Below are positions 58,754-64,000 of a stretch of DNA of 64,000 nucleotides, in pieces. Made by a program: the position numbers and the translations under genes. Position 1 is the first letter of the stretch, and each line of letters opens with the position of its first letter. The DNA comes from Vreelandella zhuhanensis (GTDB taxonomy: Bacteria; Pseudomonadota; Gammaproteobacteria; Pseudomonadales; Halomonadaceae). The DNA lies in the NCBI RefSeq assembly GCF_009793355.1, contig NZ_WTKP01000001.1, forward strand, positions 310,001 to 374,000, given 5' to 3'. The notes below the pieces were generated by a model. That model did not search any database, was not told the DNA's origin, and saw only the letters and a program-made list of their open reading frames with translations.

Positions 58754-58783
58754 ATTATCAATGCTTGCTCCCGGGAATGCCAA
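58754..58783 (-). promoter_or_regulatory. Promoter of nudF-yqiB-cpdA
   Basis: TTGGCA (58778-58783, 5/6) and GATAAT (58754-58759, 5/6) on the minus strand are 18 bp apart. The -10 is about 30 bp before the nudF start codon. Confidence 0.55.
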
Positions 58784-58791
58784 TCAACCCC

Positions 58792-58821
58792 ATAAATTCA
58801 GTGATTCATAAATTCACTGAT
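58792..58821. repeat. Paired direct/inverted repeat upstream of the nudF promoter
   Basis: ataaattcagtgat and ataaattcactgat (one mismatch, 16 bp apart) also contain the inverted pair tcagtga / tcactga (58798-58820). The element lies 9 bp upstream of the nudF -35 and directly after the stop of the TPR gene, so it could be an operator. Confidence 0.45.
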
Positions 58822-58827
58822 AACGGC

Positions 58828-59478
58828 TCACAGACGACGCTGCAAGGTTTGAGCTTGTTGGCGCAGCGCTTCGTCGGATGCCTGGCGGCTATCGCGTGCA
58901 TTACCGTTCGCTGCACGCTCGGCATGCCGGCGCGCTGCTTGCAGCTCGCCCGCTTCTTCAAGATAGGTTGCGTAGTAATAGTTGACATCAATGCCGTCAG
59001 GGCGGATTTCCAAGGCACGCTGAAACATGCTTTCGGCCGTCTCATCATCGCCGAATCCCAGCGGCCAGCCAGGGGCGCGATCATAAAGCGCGCCAAGCGT
59101 CACGTATGCCGAGCCATTGCCACCTTCGGGGTCGAGCTCCAGGGCACGTTCGAGTACATCTCGGGCATCACCGGCACTGCCCAGTGCCCCCAGGCCGCTT
59201 TGCTCGCGAGCATAGGATGCCAGCACGATGCCCTGCCAGATCAAGACGTCCGCTTCATCCGGATGTTGTTCCGCCAGCACTTCCATTTCATCGGCCAATG
59301 CTTTCAACGCCTCACGTCGTTGTGTTTCGGCAAGTTGCGTAGTGCTGTTTTCCCAGCGATTTTTCAGCGAAAAAAGCGCATTTTCATATGCCATGGCGAC
59401 ACTCAAGGGTGTCAGTACTAGACCCACCAACAGGCTGCTGGTCAGTACGCATCGACGTAACGAACGATAATGTTTCAT
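58828..59478 (-). CDS. Exported TPR-repeat protein
   Basis: A 216-residue protein with a signal peptide (about residues 1-30) and helical repeats: ARDVLERALELDPEGGNGSAY and ESMFQRALEIRPDGIDVNYY are TPR-like pairs. The N-terminal helix has the charged WENSTTQLAETQRREALKAL. Similar small periplasmic TPR proteins are often found with other envelope functions, but here it stands alone. No catalytic motif. Divergent from greB. Confidence 0.75.
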   Translation of the reverse strand: MKHYRSLRRCVLTSSLLVGLVLTPLSVAMAYENALFSLKNRWENSTTQLAETQRREALKALADEMEVLAEQHPDEADVLIWQGIVLASYAREQSGLGALGSAGDARDVLERALELDPEGGNGSAYVTLGALYDRAPGWPLGFGDDETAESMFQRALEIRPDGIDVNYYYATYLEEAGELQAARRHAERAANGNARDSRQASDEALRQQAQTLQRRL

Positions 59479-59628
59479 TCAATCTCCAGATTGTTGTTGT
59501 GCAAGGACTGAATGTAACGAACGTTTGAATGATTTTCCAGTCAAGAGACATCGCTGGCTCATAAGCCTGCAATCACGTATCTTGGACGCTCCGCTGTAAT
59601 GATCGAGTAATACATGAAAGGCCGTAAT

Positions 59629-60159
59629 ATGACCCGCTGGCGCGATCCCGCCAAGGATCCTCGCCAGGAACCTAAAAGTAACCTGATAACCGTCGAAGGC
59701 GCCGCACGCCTGCGCGGCATTCTGGATCACCTTTCACGCATCAAGCGCCCAGCGCTTTCCGCCAAGGTAGGCGAAGCCGCCGCCCAGGGGGACCGTAGCG
59801 AAAATGCCGATTACACTTACAACAAGAAAGAGCTCAGCCGGGTAATCGCCCGCATCGTCTATCTGACCAAACGCCTGGACGAACTGCGTGTGATAGACCG
59901 TCTACCGGCGGATACCCAAAAGGTGTTTTTCGGAGCCTTCGTTTCTCTGGAGGATGCGCAAGGCGAGATCATCCACCTACGGATCGTCGGGCACGACGAG
60001 ATGAAGCCGGAACAGCGCTGGATAAGTGTCGATGCTCCCCTGGCCCGCGCCCTGCTCGGCAAGATGCTGGATGACGAGGTCACCGTAATGGCACCGGGTG
60101 GCGAGGCTACCTATCTGATTACCGGCATTCGTTACACCAGTGCCTCCAAACCGGCTTGA
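59629..60159 (+). CDS. greB: Transcription elongation factor GreB
   Basis: Rescues backtracked RNA polymerase by stimulating transcript cleavage. The 176-residue protein has an N-terminal coiled-coil with the catalytic acidic tip in GDRSENADYTYN and the C-terminal FKBP-like domain. I use the ATG at 59629, with AAAGG 7 bp upstream; an ATG at 59614 is also possible. The first 15 residues are an extra basic segment relative to E. coli. Its 3' end overlaps the convergent rsmC by 28 bp. Confidence 0.93.
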   Translation: MTRWRDPAKDPRQEPKSNLITVEGAARLRGILDHLSRIKRPALSAKVGEAAAQGDRSENADYTYNKKELSRVIARIVYLTKRLDELRVIDRLPADTQKVFFGAFVSLEDAQGEIIHLRIVGHDEMKPEQRWISVDAPLARALLGKMLDDEVTVMAPGGEATYLITGIRYTSASKPA

Positions 60160-61133
60160 TAGACGCGAAAACGACGGTTATCAGCGAGCAGCGTGAAATG
60201 ACCGAACGTCTTGTCAAGCAGATTCGGGTAAGGCAGGAAGGCATTGGCCACGACAATCAAGCGACCGCCAGGGCGTAAATAGCCAGGCGATTCCTGTATC
60301 AGGCGCCCGGTCGGACCATAATCAATTGCGCGTTCCTGATGAAACGGAGGGTTGCTGATGATGGCATCGAAACGTCGACCCTCCAGCGCCTGATAGACAT
60401 CACTCGCCAGCACTTCACCGGCCAGTTGATTGGCGCTCAAGGTACGCCGCGTCGCTTCCACCGCAAACAGATTCACGTCCACCGCCGTCACACTGCGCCC
60501 TTGCTTTGCCAAGCTGGCGGCCAGGACACCATCGCCACACCCCATGTCCAAGACTTTATCGACACTGGTTGGCAGGGTTTGCGTTAACGTTTCCAACAAC
60601 AGTGCCGTGCCCTCATCCAGCTTTCCATGACCGAAAACACCCGGGTGGCTTGCCAAGCTCAATCCGGCGGCGGAAAACTCTGTCCAGGCATCATCCGGCG
60701 ACTTAGCAAGCTTTTCGGTCCGTGTGACGAACAACGAACAACGCCGCGCACTATCCAGTTTCTCGTTTTGCAGCCCCAACTCAGTCAACACCTTGGGCAC
60801 CCGCTTGATTCCCCCATGGTTTTCACCCACCACGACAAGCGCTGTACCGCTTGGCAGCGCTTGGCATAACCACGCCAGCCACCATTGTCCCAGGCGATGC
60901 GCCTTGGGCCAAAACAGCACGCAGGGCCCAGTCGGGGCGGGCAAGCTGTCAAAGGGACTATAAGCGGATTTTCCAAGTGCCCGCCAAGCATCCAGAATGG
61001 TCTGATCGGCGCTCACCAAGGTGTCAGCATGGGTCTTCAACCAGGCATCCTGGGGCGGTGCGATCGCCCACAGGTCGGCGTGTGCGTCAAAATGACGTTC
61101 CAACAGTTTGCAAGCCGGTGTTTGTGCACTCAT
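60132..61133 (-). CDS. rsmC: 16S rRNA guanine(1207)-N2-methyltransferase
   Basis: Methylates G1207 in 16S rRNA. The 333-residue protein has two methyltransferase-like halves: a degenerate N-terminal one and the catalytic C-terminal one with DMGCGDGVLAA and the NPPFH motif of N2-guanine methylases. ATG at 61133 has GGAGGA 6 bp upstream; a TTG one codon earlier is less likely. It shares a base with the cmoM stop (TGATG). Confidence 0.92.
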   Translation of the reverse strand: MSAQTPACKLLERHFDAHADLWAIAPPQDAWLKTHADTLVSADQTILDAWRALGKSAYSPFDSLPAPTGPCVLFWPKAHRLGQWWLAWLCQALPSGTALVVVGENHGGIKRVPKVLTELGLQNEKLDSARRCSLFVTRTEKLAKSPDDAWTEFSAAGLSLASHPGVFGHGKLDEGTALLLETLTQTLPTSVDKVLDMGCGDGVLAASLAKQGRSVTAVDVNLFAVEATRRTLSANQLAGEVLASDVYQALEGRRFDAIISNPPFHQERAIDYGPTGRLIQESPGYLRPGGRLIVVANAFLPYPNLLDKTFGHFTLLADNRRFRVYQAGLEALV

Positions 61134-61936
61134 CAACTTTCCTCCGGTTTAATCAGGGTATAAAGCAGATAGCGCCCCAGGCGCCAATGTGGTTCACTGC
61201 GGCAATACCGACGCTCCAATGCCAGAAGATTGTCACGCTCAGCGTCAGTCTGCGGCGGTTGTCGCAGATAGTCCTGAAAAACACGGATTCCGGCCACCGA
61301 TTCGATCTGTAACCGGTTATCCGCCGCCCAGCGGGTGATCTCATCATGCGAAACAGGCGAAATCGGTGTTAGCCGCTGGCGATGGCCGGTGCCGGCCAGA
61401 CGATCACTCAAGGCTTTTTCCAGGTTGCCTTTTATCACGTTGGAAAAACGCAGCGCATCGCGATTGAAGACCATCAACGATAACTGACCTCCTGGCGCCA
61501 GCAGTGCCGTCAGCTGCCGCATGGCATCTTGCGGGTTGCCCAGCCATTCAAGTACTGCATGACAGGTGATCAGTGACCAAGGGCCGGGTGTTTTCGCCCG
61601 AAGAGCCTGAAGCGGCGCCTGCACGAATTCGATGGGAGTCATGGTTTCGAGCGTGGATAATGTCTCAGCTGCATAGGCCAGCATCTCACCGGATGGTTCG
61701 GTCATGGTGACCGGGTGGCCACGGGCGGCCAGCCACTGCGCCAACTGCCCCAGACCGCCTCCGATATCCAGCACCGGTTGTTGTTCCAGGCGCAGCATCT
61801 GCGGTAATAACTCATCCAGCATCGCCAGGCGCAGGTCTCCTCGCGGGGTGTTGTATAACGACCGGGAAAACTTGTCGACAAGACCATCGAAGTAGCGGTC
61901 CCCGGCAGAGGATAAGGGTGGTGCGGAAAATGACAT
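61133..61936 (-). CDS. cmoM: tRNA 5-carboxymethoxyuridine methyltransferase
   Basis: Makes mcmo5U by methylating the carboxyl group of cmo5U34 on certain tRNAs. The 267-residue protein has YFDGLVDKFSRSLYNTPRGD at the start, the SAM motif LDIGGGLGQLAQWLA, HAVLEWLGNP, and at the end RVFQDYLR and ERRYCRSEPHWRLGRY, all of which match CmoM (formerly SmtA). ATG at 61936 is chosen; TTG further up lacks support. It follows on from the cmoA and cmoB functions in this window. Confidence 0.9.
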   Translation of the reverse strand: MSFSAPPLSSAGDRYFDGLVDKFSRSLYNTPRGDLRLAMLDELLPQMLRLEQQPVLDIGGGLGQLAQWLAARGHPVTMTEPSGEMLAYAAETLSTLETMTPIEFVQAPLQALRAKTPGPWSLITCHAVLEWLGNPQDAMRQLTALLAPGGQLSLMVFNRDALRFSNVIKGNLEKALSDRLAGTGHRQRLTPISPVSHDEITRWAADNRLQIESVAGIRVFQDYLRQPPQTDAERDNLLALERRYCRSEPHWRLGRYLLYTLIKPEES

Positions 61937-62033
61937 GAGCAAGCGCCACAGCAATGAAAGTCGCCATGGTACTCGTTAATTTCATAGTCGTATCTATCGT
62001 CGCTAAACCACTTTGACTTGCTCAATCACAAAC

Positions 62034-62068
62034 AAGAAGGCCGCTGATCGATGATCAGCGGCCTTCTT
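62034..62068 (-). terminator. Terminator after the phasin gene
   Basis: A perfect 16-bp inverted repeat (aagaaggccgctgatc and its complement) has a 3-nt loop and ends CTTCTTGTTT on the minus strand. The T-run is interrupted, but the stem is very stable. It lies about 40 bp after the phasin stop. Confidence 0.75.
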
Positions 62069-62105
62069 GGGTAACGTCCTGCCGACTAGACCTCGGCTAG
62101 CCGTT

Positions 62106-62486
62106 TTACTTGGCTGTCTTGGGAGCAGCCTGCTGTGCTTGCTTGACGTTTTCTTCGGTCAGCTTCTGGCCTTGCTGAACAAAATCCTTCTGCAAGGAAA
62201 CCACTTTCTCGGCATCTTTTTTCAGACGCTCAGCCAAGTCCTGGGCAGCTTGCTGCTGGCCTTCCATGTAGCTACGTAGGCCTTCAGCATCCTTGACGTT
62301 CATGAGGCTGCGCAGCTGGGCCAGGCCGTTGTCAGCATAAGCCTTGCTGGCATCCAGCTGCGCGTTGACCAGTTTCTCGGTGAAGTCGACGGACAAGGCA
62401 GCGTATGCGCGAGCCGGACCGAACATCATGGATTCGATTTGCTGGGTATCGAACTGCTTAGGGTCAAAATTGAAGTTGTTCATCAT
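62106..62486 (-). CDS. Phasin (polyhydroxyalkanoate granule-associated protein)
   Basis: Coats PHA granules and controls their size. The 126-residue protein is a single helical domain rich in Ala, Gln and Lys, with PARAYAALSVDFTEKLVNAQ and SLMNVKDAEGLRSYMEGQQQ, both typical of the phasin family. The C-terminus is QAQQAAPKTAK, a low-complexity Lys/Ala tail. ATG at 62486 or the next codon; GGAGG is 8 bp upstream. Its promoter lies inside a large palindrome (62538-62576). The window has no PHA synthase. Confidence 0.93.
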   Translation of the reverse strand: MMNNFNFDPKQFDTQQIESMMFGPARAYAALSVDFTEKLVNAQLDASKAYADNGLAQLRSLMNVKDAEGLRSYMEGQQQAAQDLAERLKKDAEKVVSLQKDFVQQGQKLTEENVKQAQQAAPKTAK

Positions 62487-62537
62487 GATAGGAACCTCCA
62501 TAGGTTCTTGAAGTAGCGAACAGGAGATCCCTGCTCT

Positions 62538-62576
62538 GTTGCAATGCACAATAGCATGCTATTTGTGCATTGCAAC
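62538..62576. promoter_or_regulatory. 39-bp palindrome over the phasin promoter
   Basis: Two arms of 19 and 20 bp (one extra base) are complementary; each contains TGCN3GCA (TGCAATGCA / TGCATTGCA). The centre is atagcatgctat. On the minus strand TTGCAA (-35-like) and TATTGT (-10-like), 16 bp apart, sit symmetrically inside it, so a bound dimer or tetramer would cover the promoter. TGCN3-4GCA is close to the sites published for the phasin regulator PhaR of Paracoccus. Confidence 0.7.
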
Positions 62577-62607
62577 AATATCTTTCACACTTCTCCACCA
62601 AGACTTA

Positions 62608-63324
62608 TCAAGGCATGTGTTGGCAATGCAGGTAAATAGGATCGAATTGAGAAAACGTCTTCAATCGTTCCCAGTCATGAATCGTCAGCCGTTTCTTTTC
62701 CAGCGTTACCAGGCCTTCCTGGCGCAGCTTTTGAAGAACGCGGTTGGTATGTACCGATGTTAGTCCCATCGTCTCGCCGAGTTCCGCCTGGGTCAGTGGA
62801 AACTCAAAACTGTCGTTTTCAGCACAGCCGGCAATACGTGAGCGTATCAGCATTTCACAAAAGACATGCGCCACTCGCGACTCGGCCGAGCGAGTCCCCA
62901 TATTAACCAACCACTCTCGCAAAACGGCTTCATCAACCAGGTTCGACCAGAAAAGCGCTCGCGCCAGGCGATAATGGTTTTCCATGATGTCGCGCATAGC
63001 ATCTGCGGGAAACCTGCACAGCGTCAGGGGAGTAAGCGCCCGTATCGAGTGGTCCATTTCCTCAAGGATAGCGATATGCACATTACATAGATCCCCGGGG
63101 ATCAAGTAGGCCATGATGTGGTTATCGCCATTTTCCAGAAGCTTGTAGCGACATCCCCATCCCTTTTCTATGAGGTAGACGTAGTCAGGCCGCTCGCCCT
63201 CGTTGATAATGACCTCACCTTTTTCGACGAAAGTGCTTTGGGCACCCACCTTCGCCAGCACCTGCTTTTCTTCTTCGGAGAGAGTCATGTAGTAACTCAA
63301 TTTATTAATCAAGGGGTCAATCAC
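62608..63324 (-). CDS. Crp/Fnr-family transcription regulator
   Basis: A 238-residue regulator with an N-terminal cyclic-nucleotide-binding-like beta barrel (EKGEVIINEGERPDYVYLIE) and a C-terminal HTH (LTQAELGETMGLTSVHTNRV). It lacks the N-terminal Cys cluster of FNR, and the effector is not clear. The start is a GTG at 63324 with AAGGAG 7 bp upstream; longer frames to 63411 run into the promoter. The phasin gene follows, with its own promoter in between. Confidence 0.88.
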   Translation of the reverse strand: MIDPLINKLSYYMTLSEEEKQVLAKVGAQSTFVEKGEVIINEGERPDYVYLIEKGWGCRYKLLENGDNHIMAYLIPGDLCNVHIAILEEMDHSIRALTPLTLCRFPADAMRDIMENHYRLARALFWSNLVDEAVLREWLVNMGTRSAESRVAHVFCEMLIRSRIAGCAENDSFEFPLTQAELGETMGLTSVHTNRVLQKLRQEGLVTLEKKRLTIHDWERLKTFSQFDPIYLHCQHMP

Positions 63325-63351
63325 TGCCTCTCTCCTTGTTCGGTTTGGCTT

Positions 63352-63357
63352 ATTATA
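63352..63357 (-). promoter_or_regulatory. -10 element of the Crp/Fnr-type gene
   Basis: A perfect TATAAT lies 27 bp before the GTG start, in an AT-rich stretch. No convincing -35 is seen at the normal distance, so an activator or an extended element may be needed. Confidence 0.4.
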
Positions 63358-63433
63358 ATAGTTATAGCTATCGCTTATATAGATAAAGGCAGTATCCCCG
63401 CTTAAAACCAAGGAGGCAGCGAACTAGCGTACG

Positions 63434-64000
63434 TCACGTCGCCACATGCTTCGGCACTGTTTCAGGCGCTGTCTTGCGTAAGATATAACTCAGTACGACC
63501 AGCACCCCCAGCACACTCATCATCGTAGCGGGAATCCAGGTGATAAGCCCACCGAGTTGTTGGTCAGTCTGGGGAGCAAGCGGCCAAGCACGGCCACACA
63601 CCGAGTAAACATCAAATAGCAGGCGGTCGCTGAAGGTAATGACCGCTCCCAGAAGAATCTGCGGAATCACCACCAGCCATAGAATCAAGATACGAGTACC
63701 ATAGCCCAAGCCGCCTTTGCCATGTGGGCGAGGGTCGAGCATCAGGCACCAGAAAAGCAACCCATCGATCAGCATGCTCCAATTCATGACGGCATAGAGC
63801 CGCCTGCTCAGCATCGCATCAAAGTGCACCTCGGGGATTAGCCAGAAATAGATCAACCCAACGAAGAGCACCGCCGCCACCAGCGGCTGTTGAACCAACC
63901 TATACAAGCGGCCGAGGACATAGGCCAGCGAACTGTTCTCCGAGATGCTTTTCAACCAGGTGGGCATACCCGCCGCCAGTACAGGAAGAGGCGCCGCCAA
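63434..64000 (-). CDS. CtaG/caa3-type cytochrome c oxidase assembly protein, 5' end cut by window edge
   Basis: The visible 188 residues form at least four membrane helices, with RLYAVMNWSMLIDGLLFWCLMLDPRP and QLGGLITWIPA typical of the CtaG_caa3 family, which has roles in copper delivery to or assembly of cytochrome c oxidase. The start lies beyond base 64000. The first visible residues already look like the middle of the first helices, so about a third may be missing. It is upstream of the Crp/Fnr gene on the same strand. Confidence 0.8.
   Translation of the reverse strand: MAAPLPVLAAGMPTWLKSISENSSLAYVLGRLYRLVQQPLVAAVLFVGLIYFWLIPEVHFDAMLSRRLYAVMNWSMLIDGLLFWCLMLDPRPHGKGGLGYGTRILILWLVVIPQILLGAVITFSDRLLFDVYSVCGRAWPLAPQTDQQLGGLITWIPATMMSVLGVLVVLSYILRKTAPETVPKHVAT

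Noticed and set aside
58792-58821. NrtR-type site upstream of nudF
   Set aside because: NrtR sites have a GTxxAC-type inverted repeat; the sequence here does not fit and no NrtR gene is present.

Overview
The window reads as one contiguous stretch of chromosomal, GC-rich gammaproteobacterial DNA. The gene set and order point to Halomonadaceae, i.e. Halomonas or a close relative (inference from content: a phasin, a bacterial voltage-gated sodium channel, separate hisZ, EF-P lysylation genes and the amidase-mutL-miaA-hfq-hflX-hflK-hflC-purA block; no 16S rRNA is present to prove it). I see 58 protein genes, two of them cut by the window edges. I see no tRNA, rRNA, CRISPR array, insertion sequence or prophage. 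Coding density is very high: many neighbours overlap by 1-4 bp (TAATG, TGATG, ATGA), and the only gene-free stretch over 300 bp is the leuA leader.

Layout. 1-4.2 kb: end of a YkvA-like gene, lytic transglycosylase slt, a LysE/RhtB exporter, a cold-shock protein and a repeat-bearing acidic lipoprotein. 4.2-9.2 kb: yegS-like lipid kinase, pepN, yajQ, cobO. 9.3-22.4 kb, all on the minus strand: nnrD-tsaE-amiB/C-mutL-miaA-hfq-hflX-hflK-hflC-hisZ-purA, the classical cell wall/DNA repair/RNA superoperon. 22.4-24.1 kb: queG and orn, convergent. 24.3-30.0 kb: a complete tripartite RND efflux operon sitting between orn and rsgA. 30.2-35.7 kb: rsgA, rhodanese, psd, then the EF-P module (epmA-efp, divergent epmB). 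35.8-39.1 kb: an unrecognised membrane protein and leuA with an attenuator-like leader. 39.1-45.4 kb: parE-parC-serB-voltage-gated Na+ channel, tightly packed. 45.5-49.7 kb: pgi, cmoA-cmoB, a YugP-type protease. 49.9-52.6 kb: modABC. 52.6-58.7 kb: an App1-like phosphatase/PfpI pair, cysDN, and nudF-yqiB-cpdA. 58.8-64 kb: a TPR protein, greB, cmoM-rsmC, a phasin with a large promoter palindrome, a Crp/Fnr regulator and the end of a CtaG-like gene.

How it fits together. Translation and RNA quality dominate: miaA, tsaE, queG, cmoA/cmoB/cmoM (tRNA modification), rsmC (16S rRNA), hfq, hflX, rsgA, efp with epmA/epmB, orn and greB. The cmo5U pathway is complete within the window although its genes lie about 13 kb apart. 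The phasin suggests that polyhydroxyalkanoate is stored; the CtaG-like gene and cysDN suggest aerobic respiration and sulfate assimilation.

The window is mostly conserved housekeeping DNA. The most interesting items are regulatory or architectural: the 39-bp palindrome over the phasin promoter, the leuA leader with four successive rare Leu codons ahead of an intrinsic terminator, the Na+ channel with a Phe-substituted filter in a topoisomerase IV operon, the heptanucleotide repeat that encodes the Psd tail, the repeated lipoprotein, and the triplicated T-rich leader of orn. I did not find a convincing new multi-gene system.
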